Assembly (NCBI GenBank): GCA_963846715.1
Contig: CAWJXA010000008.1
Coordinates: 124,001 to 188,000 of the forward strand
From: Bog-257 sp963846715
GTDB lineage: Bacteria; Acidobacteriota; Terriglobia; Terriglobales; Acidobacteriaceae
Length of the DNA stretch: 64,000 nt
Direction of reading: 5' to 3'
Shown here piece by piece: positions 1 to 9,851 of the stretch (position 1 is the first letter of the stretch; the number at the start of each line of letters is the position of its first letter). A program made the translations under genes and the position numbers. Below the pieces are notes generated by a model that was given only the letters and a program-made list of their open reading frames with translations, was not told the origin of the DNA and made no database searches.

Positions 1-360
1 CTGGCAGTGCTCGTCGGGATTATTACGGCAACGTGGCTGAGAAGAAAGTCAGCCCTAGGGTCTGCGGACGCCTTTGCGTGGCCGATGGCGGCGTCGCTCT
101 TATGTGCGCCGGTCGTATATCCGTGGTACCTGCTGTGGCTGCTGCCGTTCGTGCGTTCAGCCGCGACGCTGCCGATCATCATCTGGACAGTTAGTATTCT
201 TCCCACCTACTACGTCTGGCACCTGCGCGCACTGGGACGTCCGTGGATCGTTCCCGGCTGGATGATGCTGCTGGAATATGGATCTGTGGCAGTGGCCGGC
301 GCAGTGATCGCGTTGCACCGGCTGACACGACCGGTGGCGCAGCGGCGTTCAACGGACTAG
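1..360 (+). CDS. C-terminal part of GT87-like (DUF2029) membrane glycosyltransferase
   Basis: The reading frame is open from the first base, so the start lies outside the window. The visible 119 residues are hydrophobic, with at least three membrane segments. They include the stretch PVVYPWYLLWLLPF, which resembles the last periplasmic/transmembrane part of GT87/DUF2029 polyprenyl-phosphate-sugar-dependent mannosyltransferases. The C-terminus is short and basic. Family assignment rests on this one motif and the membrane pattern. Another integral-membrane glycosyltransferase or an unrelated membrane protein remains possible. Confidence 0.5.
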   Translation: MAVLVGIITATWLRRKSALGSADAFAWPMAASLLCAPVVYPWYLLWLLPFVRSAATLPIIIWTVSILPTYYVWHLRALGRPWIVPGWMMLLEYGSVAVAGAVIALHRLTRPVAQRRSTD

Positions 361-386
361 GCGATTCCGCAGTGGCTGTATCCGGT

Positions 387-523
387 TGAAAGGGCACGCC
401 TTCAGGCGTGCCGAAGGGCCGGCGGAAAGTGACCGGCTTTAGCCGCTGAGGGGCGTACCTCAGGGCCTAAAGGCCGAGTTGTTGGTGGCGCGGACCGGCG
501 CGGCTGAAGCCGCGCCCTTTCAA
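387..523. repeat. Terminal-inverted hairpin element (TTGAAAGGGC ends)
   Basis: The ends are inverted copies of TTGAAAGGGC (387-396 and 514-523). Just inside each end is a hairpin: cacgCCTTCAGGcgtg near 395-411 and gcgcggCTGAAGccgcgc near 499-516. The two hairpins have different stem sequences but the same C-TTCA-G / C-TGAA-G core that recurs in many spacers of this window. It looks like a non-coding REP/MITE-type element between the GT87-like gene and the convergent GH32 gene. Confidence 0.6.
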
Positions 524-583
524 GGCGGTTACATCAACTCAGAAATTGCTCTAGGCGCCGGCCGAAATAACAATGCGGCCAAA

Positions 584-2128
584 TCAGTGTTGCGTCCAGG
601 TGGACGCGAGCTGCCAGATTGCCAGCGACACAACCTTGCCGCCCTTGCCTCGTGAATACAACTCGATACCATTGCTGCCCGGCGGAGGATAGATGCGGTC
701 GGTCATGACTTTTTCGCCATCGTTGGCGAAGACTTCTATGCTGGAGCGGTCGACAAAGATGTGCAGCTTGATTCGCGTGGCGCTTTGCAGGGAGGTAGAG
801 TAGCGCCCGGGGAAGTCTTTGCTGAAGGAAACATCTCCGGAGTGGGTGCGGTCGACAAACAGCGTGTACGTAGTCGGAAGCACGCCTACCAGCGTCCAGG
901 CATTATCGCCCTTGCGCAGACGGAATCCGATCTCGTCAGCCTGTTGCGTTTCGAACTCCGCTTCGATCTCGTAGGTTTCGCCGCTCGCTCCAGCTTGCGT
1001 GATCTTACGGCTGGCATCCTGGATCGATGCATCGTTAATCTGAAACGGCTGGCCACGAAGGCTTTGCAACTCGCGGACCGGAGACTGCACCAGAATGATG
1101 CCTGCAGGAGTACGCCTGAGCGTCAGGGTCCGTGGAATCGACTGCGCACCGCGCCAAAGTACTGTCGGCTCATCTTTGGCATACAGCCAGTTGCTGATCC
1201 AGCCCATCCAGATCCTGCGCCCGTCGCCGGCGGGCATGTCATTGAACGAGTTGGTGGCGTAGAAGTCCTTGCCGTAGTCGGCCCACAAATTTGTCTGCGG
1301 CGAAGTCTCGTCGGTGAATTGCTTCCCGTCGAAAGTGCCACCATGTAGCGAACGCCGGTACCGCCTGCCGGCGCCCCCGGATTGCGATTGATGATGAGCA
1401 CCCACTTCTTTTCGTCGGTCCCCTCGACCGGAAGCTCAAGCAGGTCGGGGCATTCCCATTGCCCGGTGTCGTCGCCGGCAGGACCGAACTTGGTGCGCAC
1501 GGTCCACTTCTTCAGATCGGTGGAATCGAGAAACACCGCGCGGCGTTGATCCGCCAGCACGGCAACCATCACCCATTTCTTCTGGGGCCCGTACCAGAAC
1601 ACCTTGGGATCGCGAAAATCGGGCGCGTCGAGATCTACGACAGGATTGCCGGAGTAGTTTGTCCAAGTGCGTCCTCGATCGTTACTGAAGGCGATGTGCT
1701 GCTTCTGCCGGTCTTTGTAGGCGGCGGCGTAGATGGCGATGAGGCACGAGCGGTCATGCGGGTCGGGATTGTGGCACAGTCCGCTGGAGTTGTTCCAGTC
1801 CACCACCGCGCTGCCGGAATAGGCCATGTACTTCGGATCTTCGGGAATGGCCACCGGCAGGTTGCGCCAATGCACCATGTCTGTGCTGACGGCATGTCCC
1901 CAACTCATGTGTCCCCAGACATTCCCGGCGGGATTGTATTGGTAGAAGAGGTGGTATTCACCGCTGATAGAAAACCATGCCGTTGGGATCGTTCATGAAG
2001 TTGTGCGGCGGGGTGAAGTGATACTGCGGGCGCCAGGGCTGGTCGTAGCTGTCTTGCGCAGGCAGATGAGTTGCACAGCTTAGAAGAATGGTGGCGGCTA
2101 GAAGCAACACCCAGGCACGTTTGGTCAT
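584..2128 (-). pseudogene. GH32 levanase/invertase-like enzyme, two compensating frameshifts
   Basis: Read across frames this is a roughly 514-residue secreted glycoside hydrolase family 32 protein (fructan or sucrose hydrolysis). The N-terminus from 2128 has a signal peptide ending near LPAQDS, then the nucleophile motif MNDPNG. The middle frame holds FRDPK (transition-state Asp) and WECPDL (acid/base Glu). The last frame holds the beta-sandwich domain with IFVDRSSIEVFAN. All catalytic motifs are present, but in two frames. Near 1961 there is one extra base, where cagcggtgaa stands in place of an expected Gln-Gly-Glu. Near 1342 one G is missing before the GTFDGK stretch. The two changes cancel, so total length stays a multiple of three. 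Either the gene is newly inactivated or two indel errors hit one gene. Confidence 0.85.
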
Positions 2129-2156
2129 GATTGATCTCGCCTCGCCAGCTTAGATT

Positions 2157-2330
2157 ACGTGGATCGTGTGGCGACAGCGAGGGCAAACGCATCAGCACGA
2201 AGATGTGGACCGCTTCCTCGCCAAGGTGGATTTTGAGCGGGCATCGGTCCCGATGGCCAATCGGGTAAAGATTCTGTATATGACGCAGGCAGGAGTGTCG
2301 CCGCCCACGTTCATCCTGTTCACCGTGTGC
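2157..2330 (+). pseudogene. der: Relic of the der/engA GTPase C-terminal (KH-like) domain
   Basis: Translation in successive frames gives VDRVATA, then EGKRIST, then EDVDRFLAKVDFERASVPM followed by RVKILYMTQAGVSPPTFILF. This matches the order found in the KH-like C-terminus of the ribosome-assembly GTPase Der (KRIST, VNRFL, VDFERA, YYMTQ, PPTFVLF). At least two frameshifts interrupt it and the final Arg-rich segment is missing. No GTPase domain lies nearby. It is a shard of a housekeeping gene whose intact copy must be elsewhere. It sits head-to-head with GH32 and 90 bases before parD. Confidence 0.75.
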
Positions 2331-2422
2331 GCGGTCATAGTCAATAATTGACTATCTCATTAACCTCAGACTATAAACATTGGGGAGACCCATCCAGGAG
2401 TGCGGTTGTGCCCGTCAAGCAA

Positions 2423-2764
2423 ATGAACATCTCATTGTCGCCCGAAATGGCTAGATTCATCCGCCGTAAGGTACGAAGCGGCAGTTATACCAACATCAGC
2501 GAGGTGGTGAGGGCGGCTATCAGAAGAATGCAGGAGGAGGAAGCCGGTGAAGCCCGCAGGGCGCACGGTGCGGTGGATGATATCCTCGCGGAGCTGACTC
2601 TGAGAGAAGTGCGGCCTCTACAGCGTCGCCTGCGGGAAGAACTCAGCGCCCTTGATCGTGGAGAGTATGTCGAATATCTCGGGCGAGAGGGTCTCGAGAA
2701 ACTGGCTGACGGCGTAAAAACGCGGAGTCGCCAGAGGCTCGCGCGCCCGCGGTTCGAGAGATGA
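2423..2764 (+). CDS. parD: ParD-like ribbon-helix-helix antitoxin
   Basis: This is a 113-residue protein. The first about 45 residues (MNISLSPEMARFIRRKVRSG, then YTNISEVVRAAIRRM) form a ribbon-helix-helix DNA-binding domain of the CC2985/ParD type. In the family this N-terminus binds the operon's own promoter and the C-terminal tail wraps the ParE toxin. The tail here is longer than in the usual 80-90-residue antitoxin. Its stop overlaps the parE start by four bases (ATGA), indicating translational coupling. A GTG at 2408 would add five residues; the ATG at 2423 fits the family start better. Autoregulation is expected, but no operator was identified. Confidence 0.85.
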   Translation: MNISLSPEMARFIRRKVRSGSYTNISEVVRAAIRRMQEEEAGEARRAHGAVDDILAELTLREVRPLQRRLREELSALDRGEYVEYLGREGLEKLADGVKTRSRQRLARPRFER

Positions 2765-3066
2765 AACGCTTCCGGGTCTCGCATGGCGCCGAGCGCGACC
2801 TGGAGGAAGTTTTTCTCTACTGGGCGAACCGGGCCAGTCTCGACGTGGCCGACCGGGTGATCGATGCCATTGTGGAGCGGTTTTGGATACTCGGGCAGTA
2901 TCCCGATGCAGGACGTCCATGCCCTGAAGTCGCGCCCGGTGTGAAATCTTTCCCGGCGGGAAAGTACCTGATTTACTACCGCAAGATTTCCAGGGGAGTC
3001 GAGATCGCTCACGTGTTTCACGCGGCGCGACGGCAACCAGCGACCTGGCAGCAATCCAAAGGCTAG
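2761..3066 (+). CDS. parE: ParE/RelE-superfamily toxin
   Basis: A 101-residue protein with the ParE fold signature: HGAERDLEEVFLYWA at the N-terminus, an internal GRPCPEVAPGVKSFP segment and the closing YLIYYRK..GVEIAHVFHAAR strands. ParE toxins inhibit DNA gyrase; RelE relatives cleave mRNA. The sequence pattern and the ParD partner favour the ParE branch. It overlaps parD by four bases and has no recognised downstream operon partner. Confidence 0.85.
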   Translation: MKRFRVSHGAERDLEEVFLYWANRASLDVADRVIDAIVERFWILGQYPDAGRPCPEVAPGVKSFPAGKYLIYYRKISRGVEIAHVFHAARRQPATWQQSKG

Positions 3067-3112
3067 AACCAGGCAAGGAACGAGCTGAAGGGCAAAAGAA
3101 AAGTGCCACCTC

Positions 3113-3604
3113 ATGAAGATTGGCCTCTTCACGCTGATGTTGATTGCGCTCGGCCTGACGATGGCTCTTCCGGCCAGAGCCGGCATCGTCTATGAGAATG
3201 GTCCGATTGACGGACAGGATTACGCCTGGGCAATTAACTTTGGCGGTTGGGTTGCCGACACGTTCACTGTGTCGGCTGGGGCCAGTAGTTTCACCGCCCT
3301 TTCTTTCGGCGCATGGTTATACCCGGGCGATACGCTGACGTCGGCCGAGGTATTGATGACGTCGAATCGCGACGGTGGCACCATCTATTTCGACCAGACG
3401 ATTGCCTTCTCCGCTTCGGGATGCACTACCAACTTATACGGATACAACATCTGCACCGAGACAGGGAGCTTTAGCGGCCCAACTTTGCCCAATGGAACTT
3501 ACTGGCTGAAGCTACAGAACGCGACCACCACACTCGGCGACCAGGCAGTCTGGTGGGACCAAAACTCCGGCGTTGGTTGCCACTCGCCGAACTGTCCTTC
3601 GTAG
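3113..3604 (+). CDS. Secreted PEP-CTERM-like protein, ended by an in-frame amber codon
   Basis: A 163-residue protein with a signal peptide (MKIGLFTLMLIALGLTMALP, then ARAG). It is clearly paralogous to the gene at 17366-17971: both share YENGP, WLYPGD, TYWLKLQN/TWLTVQN and the block WDQNSGVGC..GCPS/NCPS. In the paralogue the frame continues past this block. Here a TAG at 3602-3604 stops it exactly there, although the same frame stays open for another 48 codons and ends in a PEP-CTERM sorting tail. The protein as written lacks its anchor and would be released. Function is unknown; the family is extracellular. Confidence 0.7.
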   Translation: MKIGLFTLMLIALGLTMALPARAGIVYENGPIDGQDYAWAINFGGWVADTFTVSAGASSFTALSFGAWLYPGDTLTSAEVLMTSNRDGGTIYFDQTIAFSASGCTTNLYGYNICTETGSFSGPTLPNGTYWLKLQNATTTLGDQAVWWDQNSGVGCHSPNCPS

Positions 3605-3751
3605 GCTTGGGACAGCGAAGACGGCCCTGTTCCTTCAGAATCGTTCACCTTGTCAGGTAGCGGGGGCACAACTCCTGAACCTGGCAGCATTTTGTTGTTC
3701 GGCTCTGGAATTGTCGGTATCGGCGGTTTGCGCCGACGGATGACGTTCTGA
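3605..3751 (+). pseudogene. Cut-off PEP-CTERM tail of the preceding gene
   Basis: In the same frame after the TAG, translation gives a Ser/Gly linker, then TPEPGSILLFGSGIVGIGGL and a terminal RRR cluster before TGA at 3749-3751. That is the PEP motif, a hydrophobic helix and a basic end, the signal recognised by exosortase systems. Continued similarity to the paralogue (PSESFTLSG versus PSETFTIYG) across the stop shows the two parts were one gene. Readthrough or a recent nonsense mutation would explain it. Confidence 0.75.
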
Positions 3752-4111
3752 CCGACTATGGAGCTTCCCAGATCGACTTGGGTCTGACGTTAATAGGGTG
3801 GGACGAGTCCGGCAGGACGCCAGGTTGAGGGTGAGTGCCGTCCCCGAAGGGACTCGGCTTCACTACAACGTGTACCCAGGACTTACGTCCTGGGCTACGA
3901 TTGTGCCGCCCTTCGGGCTGAAACAGGACGCAATCGCGTTTACGCCGTGGGCTTGAAACCGTCAGGCGTGAGTCCGAAATCAGCGCGCACCTCTTCGTGC
4001 GCGATCCCTGACCGGAGGCGAGGCGAAATTGGTAGTCGTGACGTTGCCGGGAGGTAGCTCACCAACGTGGCTGGATTCAACTTCCTGATTCAGCACGCCC
4101 TTTCGATCCGG
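3752..4111. other. Intergenic space with degraded repeat, no gene seen
   Basis: No credible coding sequence. It contains the phrase gaagggactcgg followed by acccaggacttacgtcctgg, an arrangement seen again at 9940-10000 (gaagggactcga, then acccagcgcttccgcgctgg). It also holds a cgcccttcgggctg hairpin. These look like members of the dispersed hairpin-repeat family of this genome. Confidence 0.4.
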
Positions 4112-5374
4112 CTACTCATACCTCAGCGCCTCTACCGGGTCCAATTTCGACGCACGCAGGGCGGGCACCATGCCGCTCAGGACGCCGACCACCAGCAGCA
4201 CAATCGCTGAACCCATCACCGCCATCGCCGAGACGCGCAGGTGAATGTCCCCCTTGCCGGAGGTGTCCTCGAAAAGCGGGCCGAGCATCGGCAGCGTGGG
4301 AATCACCGCCGACAGCACATACGACAGCACGATGCCGATAACGCCACCCAGCAGCATCAGCAGCATGGTTTCGGCAAGAAATTGAAAACGGATGTGCCAC
4401 TTGCGGGCGCCCAGCGCCCGCCGCAGGCCGATCTCGCGGATGCGTTCGTCGACCGACACCAGCATGATGTTCATCACGCCAACGCCGCCAATGCCCAAGG
4501 TGAGCGCGCCGATGAACATCAGCAGCACCTGCAGGCCGATGGTCAGCCCGTCGATTACCGGACGGAATTCCTCGCGTCCGAACATCTGGATAGCTTTGTC
4601 ATCGGTGGGCGAAAAGCCCTGCCGTTCGGCAACCGCGGCCAGCACCTGGGCCTTGGCCTTCTTCTCAAACTGCGGCGCCACCGGTGTGAACACCATCACC
4701 TGCGGGTAGCGCGTGTTCCAGATCTCGCCCGCCACCGAGAACGGAATGAACACCGAGCGGTCGTCGCTGGTGAAGTAGTTGGACAATTGCAGCTTGCGGT
4801 CCATCACTCCGACCACGGTGAAGCGCACGCCTGCGATCTCAACCGTCTCACCAATGGCATTGCGCCCACTGAAAAGCTGGTCCTTCACGCGGTAGCCGAG
4901 AAAGACCACACGGCGGCGCTCGAGTTCATCGCTGGAGTTGAGCCAACGCCCTTCGATCGGGTTCTCGTTGCGCATCTCGCCATATTCGGGACAGACGCCG
5001 CGGGTCGCGGTGTTCACCAGGCGATCGCCGGCTGCGATCGGCAACCACTTCACCGCCTCCAGGCAGGCTTGTTTCACCATATTGGCTTCGCTACGGACCG
5101 CTTCCAGGTCGGCCAGTTCGAACTTGACCTTCTTGCCGGCGCGCTGACCTCCGGGCTGCTCGCTGGTCTGCGCCGGCCAGGCGATAACGGTGCTCTTGCC
5201 GAATGCGTTAAAGGCGTTTACCAGTACGGAGCGAAAGCCGCTGCCATAGGCAATGAGCAAGGTCACGGCAACAATGCCCCAGACGATGCCGAGCATGGTG
5301 AGCAGGCTGCGCGTGCGGCTGCGCGCCAGCGCCGTCCACGACTCCCCGATGATCTCCTTCATCATGCTAAGCAT
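4112..5374 (-). CDS. MacB/FtsX-type ABC transporter permease
   Basis: A 420-residue membrane protein. It has an N-terminal helix after MLSMMKEIIGESWTALAR and SRTRSLLTMLGIVWGIVAVT, a large periplasmic MacB core domain of about 200 residues, then three C-terminal helices with GGVGVMNIMLVSV and the cytoplasmic REIGLRRALGA coupling motif. This is the architecture of MacB-type mechanotransmission permeases used for efflux of peptides or lipoproteins. The ATG at 5374 has GGAG eight bases upstream, so it is preferred over the further-upstream frame. A second permease follows upstream at 5718-6977. No ATP-binding protein or membrane-fusion protein is visible nearby, so the ATPase must be encoded elsewhere. 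Confidence 0.85.
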   Translation of the reverse strand: MLSMMKEIIGESWTALARSRTRSLLTMLGIVWGIVAVTLLIAYGSGFRSVLVNAFNAFGKSTVIAWPAQTSEQPGGQRAGKKVKFELADLEAVRSEANMVKQACLEAVKWLPIAAGDRLVNTATRGVCPEYGEMRNENPIEGRWLNSSDELERRRVVFLGYRVKDQLFSGRNAIGETVEIAGVRFTVVGVMDRKLQLSNYFTSDDRSVFIPFSVAGEIWNTRYPQVMVFTPVAPQFEKKAKAQVLAAVAERQGFSPTDDKAIQMFGREEFRPVIDGLTIGLQVLLMFIGALTLGIGGVGVMNIMLVSVDERIREIGLRRALGARKWHIRFQFLAETMLLMLLGGVIGIVLSYVLSAVIPTLPMLGPLFEDTSGKGDIHLRVSAMAVMGSAIVLLVVGVLSGMVPALRASKLDPVEALRYE

Positions 5375-5717
5375 CAGACCAGCTCCGGAGTTGGCAGGAG
5401 GCATGAATGTTTGAGGTTTGTGCCTTGAAGGGGCGCGGCTTTGGAGGCTGCGAACAACCTCGGAGTACCGCCAATCAGACGCCCTTCTGGGAGGGAGCCC
5501 CCGCATTGATGCGGGGGAAGGAGCGCTTCAGCGCTCCGGGAAGACGTTGAACTTTGATCACGCGCTTTAGCGCTGGGAATCGAAGGACCCGGGGCTAAAG
5601 CCCGTTTCAAAATCGACTCCCATTCCGCTGGTCTGAAGACCAGCTTCCCCCTGCTGAAGCAGGGGCCTCCCACCAAAAGTCCCCGCCGTATCGGTTCTGA
5701 TGCGTTTCGGCTTTGCA
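5375..5717. repeat. Cluster of REP-like hairpins between the two permease genes
   Basis: Several hairpins with unrelated stems share one core: gagcgCTTCAgcgctc (5521-5536), gcgctttagcgc (about 5561-5572), gctggtCTGAAGaccagc (5627-5644) and CTGCtgaaGCAG (about 5650-5663). No gene is visible. The cluster separates two genes that would otherwise look like one operon, so it may act as an attenuator or mRNA-stability element. Confidence 0.55.
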
Positions 5718-6977
<1,260 letters not shown>

Positions 6978-7059
6978 ACAGAATCGCGGCCGCTGGTTGG
7001 ACGCGGGGCCGCCTGAGAAGTAATACGGCGGTAGTGAGACATTAGTTCAACAAAGGTGA

Positions 7060-8403
7060 TCAGATGGAGGCAGCGTAGTGGCGGCATGTCTCTAGCCACC
7101 CATCCCACTCCGCCAGTGCCCGCTCGCAGACCATGGCGTGGCGCTGCTTCTTGTCGCGGACGCGGTGACGGGTGGCTTCATCCAGCGGCAGCAGCAGATC
7201 GAAGGTGATATTCGCGGGCTGAAAGTGTTTAGCCTCGGCGTGGCAGATGTAATTCACCAACGCGCCGAAAGCCGTCGCGCGCGGAGGAGCCAAAGGTTCC
7301 ATCTTCAGCGCGAGGGCCGACGCCTGCATGCCCGCGAGCAATCCTGTCGCGATGGATTCCACGTAGCCTTCGACGCCGGAGATCTGTCCCGCGAACAGCA
7401 CGCTGGGGTGCTGCTTCATTTGCAGCGTCTCAGCGAGCAGCGTAGGGCTGTTGATGTAGGTGTTGCGGTGAATTTGTCCGTAGCGCAGGAACTTCGCGTT
7501 CTCCAGACCGGGGATGAGGCGCAGAATTCGCGCCTGCTCGCCGAACTGAAGGTGGTTTTGGAAGCCGACCAGGTTGTAAGAGTCGGCGCGCAGATTTTCC
7601 TGGCGAAGCTGTACCACAGCGTAGGGGATCTGCCCGGTGCGGGGATCGCGCAAGCCGACAGGCTTCATCGGGCCGAAGCGCAGGGTGTCGCGCCCGCGGC
7701 GAGCGATCTCCTCGATGGGCAAGCAGCTCTCGAAGTAGTTCAGGTTCTCCCAATCTTTGGCGTCCACCGAGTGCGCTTCCAGCAGCGCGTCGAGAAAGCG
7801 GTCGTACTCCTCGCGGCTCATCGGGCAGTTGATGTAGTCGGCGGTGCCCTTGTCGTAGCGCGCGGCCATGTAGACGCGCGACATATCGATGGAATCGGCT
7901 TCGACAATGGGGCTGATGGAGTCGTAGAAATACAGTTGCTCGCTGCCGCTGAGGCGGAGAATTTCGCGCGTCAGTGCGTCGGAGGTGAGCGGGCCGGTAG
8001 CGACAATCGTGATCGCACCCTCATCATCGATGGCTGTGACTTCTTCGCGTACCACGTGGATGAGTGGCTCGCGCTCAATGGCGGCCGTCACGGCCTCGGA
8101 AAATTTGTCGCGGTCCACGGCGAGCGCGTGACCGGCGGGCACCGCGGTCTGGCGCGCGATGTCCGTCAGCAATGAACCGGCGCGGCGCATTTCTTCCTTC
8201 AGCAGCCAGGGCGCGGTGTTCTTGGTGTCGGACTTCAGCGAGTTGGAGCAGACCAGTTCGGCGAAGTTCGCGCTCTGGTGCGCTGGCGTCGAGCGCACCG
8301 GCCGCATTTCGTACAGCTCCACGGCCAGACCGCGGCGGGCGCATTGCCAGGCTGCTTCCGAGCCGGCCAGTCCGGCGCCGATGATGCGGATGGGGTTGGG
8401 CAT
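7060..8403 (-). CDS. trmFO: tRNA (uracil-54-C5)-methyltransferase, folate/FAD-dependent TrmFO
   Basis: A 447-residue protein of normal length for TrmFO, which makes m5U54 in tRNA using methylene-tetrahydrofolate and FADH2. The N-terminus has the FAD Rossmann motif IRIIGAGLAGSEAAWQ, then the family block ELYEMRP followed by FAELVCSNSLKSD. The sequences VGFQNHLQFGEQARI and LFAGQISGVEGYVES are also typical. It is intact, in contrast to several surrounding genes. It is transcribed away from the REP/transposase unit that starts 25 bases upstream of its start codon. Confidence 0.95.
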   Translation of the reverse strand: MPNPIRIIGAGLAGSEAAWQCARRGLAVELYEMRPVRSTPAHQSANFAELVCSNSLKSDTKNTAPWLLKEEMRRAGSLLTDIARQTAVPAGHALAVDRDKFSEAVTAAIEREPLIHVVREEVTAIDDEGAITIVATGPLTSDALTREILRLSGSEQLYFYDSISPIVEADSIDMSRVYMAARYDKGTADYINCPMSREEYDRFLDALLEAHSVDAKDWENLNYFESCLPIEEIARRGRDTLRFGPMKPVGLRDPRTGQIPYAVVQLRQENLRADSYNLVGFQNHLQFGEQARILRLIPGLENAKFLRYGQIHRNTYINSPTLLAETLQMKQHPSVLFAGQISGVEGYVESIATGLLAGMQASALALKMEPLAPPRATAFGALVNYICHAEAKHFQPANITFDLLLPLDEATRHRVRDKKQRHAMVCERALAEWDGWLETCRHYAASI

Positions 8404-8427
8404 GAACGTAGCGACATTATTTCAGAA

Positions 8428-8512
8428 GTCGCGCTTACGCGACGTCAGGTGATAGCCCCGCGCTTCAGCGCGGGGTCAGCAACACATGAAAGGGGAGTGC
8501 CCCGGGCACGAC
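8428..8512. repeat. Left REP-like repeat flanking an IS200-like transposase
   Basis: The sequence caggtgatagccccgcgctt followed by cagcgcgggg forms a 10-bp-stem hairpin (8456-8475). After a short spacer comes gagtgccccgggcacg. An inverted copy with the same order of parts lies at 9023-9108, on the other side of the transposase gene. The arrangement is that of REP/BIME sequences bracketing a REP-associated tyrosine transposase. Confidence 0.8.
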
Positions 8513-8578
8513 AGGTCCTCACAACGTGTTGTGCAAGCCATCACCGCCAAAGGTCCGACACCGGCGTAAGTTAACCGC

Positions 8579-9015
8579 ATGCCACACACGCTCGCCTGTA
8601 ATCTCGTACATTGTGTGTTCAGCACCAAGGGTCGCGCCGACCTCATCGCCGAACCCGAAAGATTGCGTCAATACCTGACCGGAATTGCCCGAGGTAACAA
8701 CATCCCTCTGCTTGCGGCCGGAGGAACCGGCAATCACTGCATCTATTCCTTGCTCTGCCACCAACCTTGCCCTTGGCCAAGGCCATACAGGAGCTCAAAG
8801 GAAATTCATCGCGTTGGTTGAATGAAGTAGCCAGCGGCTTCGCCTGGCAGCGAGGTTACGGCGCGTTCAGCGTAAGCGAGTCGCGGCGGCAGGCCGTCAT
8901 TGCGTACATCGCCGGGCAGGGGGAGCATCACCGCAAGTGGAGTTTTGAGCAGGAGTTCCTTACGTTGTTGCGGAAATCCAGGATCGAATTCGACCCGCAA
9001 TTTGTGTTCGGATGA
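8579..9015 (+). pseudogene. IS200/RAYT-like Y1 transposase, frameshift in the HUH motif
   Basis: Read through one frameshift this is a protein of about 145 residues of the Y1/IS200-like family (single-strand DNA transposases acting on hairpins). The N-terminal strand HTLACNLVHCVFSTKGR, the C-terminal SESRRQAVIAYIAGQ with the presumptive catalytic Tyr, and EHHRKWSFEQEF are typical. The metal-binding His-hydrophobic-His should read NHVHL. The sequence after aatcac (8732-8737) lacks one G, so the frame is lost exactly between the two His codons and resumes one frame over at LPLAKAIQELKG. As written it cannot make an active transposase. Inverted REP-like repeats flank it on both sides. Confidence 0.85.
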
Positions 9016-9022
9016 TGATGCT

Positions 9023-9108
9023 GCCGTGCCCGGGGCACTCGGCACTCCTAAAATCGCGTCCCCCGCGCCGAAGCGCGGGGCTATCACCTGGCGTCGCGCG
9101 TGCGCGAC
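9023..9108. repeat. Right REP-like repeat, inverted relative to the left copy
   Basis: The reverse complement reads gtcgcgc..cgcgacgccaggtgatag followed by ccccgcgcttcggcgcgggg, then gagtgccccgggcacgg. It matches the left copy at 8428-8512 part for part, with a substitution in the hairpin loop (cgaag instead of tgaag). Confidence 0.8.
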
Positions 9109-9238
9109 TGTGCTTTCACGCATCCATCTTCCTCGACGGAGTAGGAATAAATTGTGGTTACAATATCTAAAATCTTTCCGCCCGCGACGGCAAAAGCAAT
9201 CTCCGGCTATTATACGAATGACTACCAGGAGACGATTC

Positions 9239-9766
9239 ATGCCGCGAGTGTCGTACGTCGAGATGGACAAAGCCTCACCCGAGGTTCGCGAGGTTTACGA
9301 AAAAGTACTGAAGGGCAAGCCGGGCAACGTACAGAAGCTTATCGCCCACCAGCCAGAGGTGCTGAAAACTTTCCTGCCGTTTTACGCCAGCGTTGGGCGC
9401 TCGCTGGACCGCCGCCTCTACGAGATGGTCTACCTTCGCGTCTCAATGATCAACGGCTGCCGCTATTGCATGCAGCATCACCTGGCCTCGTCGAAGCGTG
9501 TGGGTTTGAGCCGCGAGGATTGGCAGCACCTTAAGGACGGCCAGCATGGCAACTTCAGCGAGAAGGAAGAAGCCGCGCTCGATTTTGCCGAGAAGCTCAC
9601 CCGTAATCCTCAATCCATTGCCGACGGCGACCTGCAAAGCCTGAAGCTGCATTTCTCCGAAGCCGAGATCGTCGACCTCGATCTGCTGATTGGCCTGGCG
9701 AATTTGACCAACCGCTTCACCGATCCGCTGGGCGCCGAGGTGGAGTTTCCGGAAGAGAAGGTGTAG
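9239..9766 (+). CDS. AhpD-like carboxymuconolactone-decarboxylase-family protein
   Basis: A 175-residue protein. The start at 9239 follows AGGAG with about nine bases spacing. The all-helical CMD/AhpD fold is shown by the redox motif CRYCMQHH (about residues 77-84) preceded by EMVYLRVSMINGC, giving the E-x-x-C-x-x-C-x3-H pattern of peroxidase-like members. Homologues act in peroxide defence with a thiol partner, but none is encoded nearby. It appears monocistronic: repeats lie on both sides. Confidence 0.8.
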   Translation: MPRVSYVEMDKASPEVREVYEKVLKGKPGNVQKLIAHQPEVLKTFLPFYASVGRSLDRRLYEMVYLRVSMINGCRYCMQHHLASSKRVGLSREDWQHLKDGQHGNFSEKEEAALDFAEKLTRNPQSIADGDLQSLKLHFSEAEIVDLDLLIGLANLTNRFTDPLGAEVEFPEEKV

Positions 9767-9851
9767 GACATGGGGATGACAGGTGATACAAGCCGGAAAA
9801 CCTTAGCTGGCCTCGAGATACGACAGTACGGCGACACACCTGTGTGCTGAG

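Noticed and set aside
3602..3604. Selenocysteine or other recoding at the in-frame stop, prompted by selB nearby
   Set aside because: The codon is TAG, not TGA, and no SECIS-like hairpin was seen directly after it.
4241..5428. Long open frame (395 codons) antisense to the MacB-type permease
   Set aside because: It is the shadow of a G+C-rich gene: its translation is His/Gln/Arg-rich with no domain, while the opposite strand encodes a typical permease.
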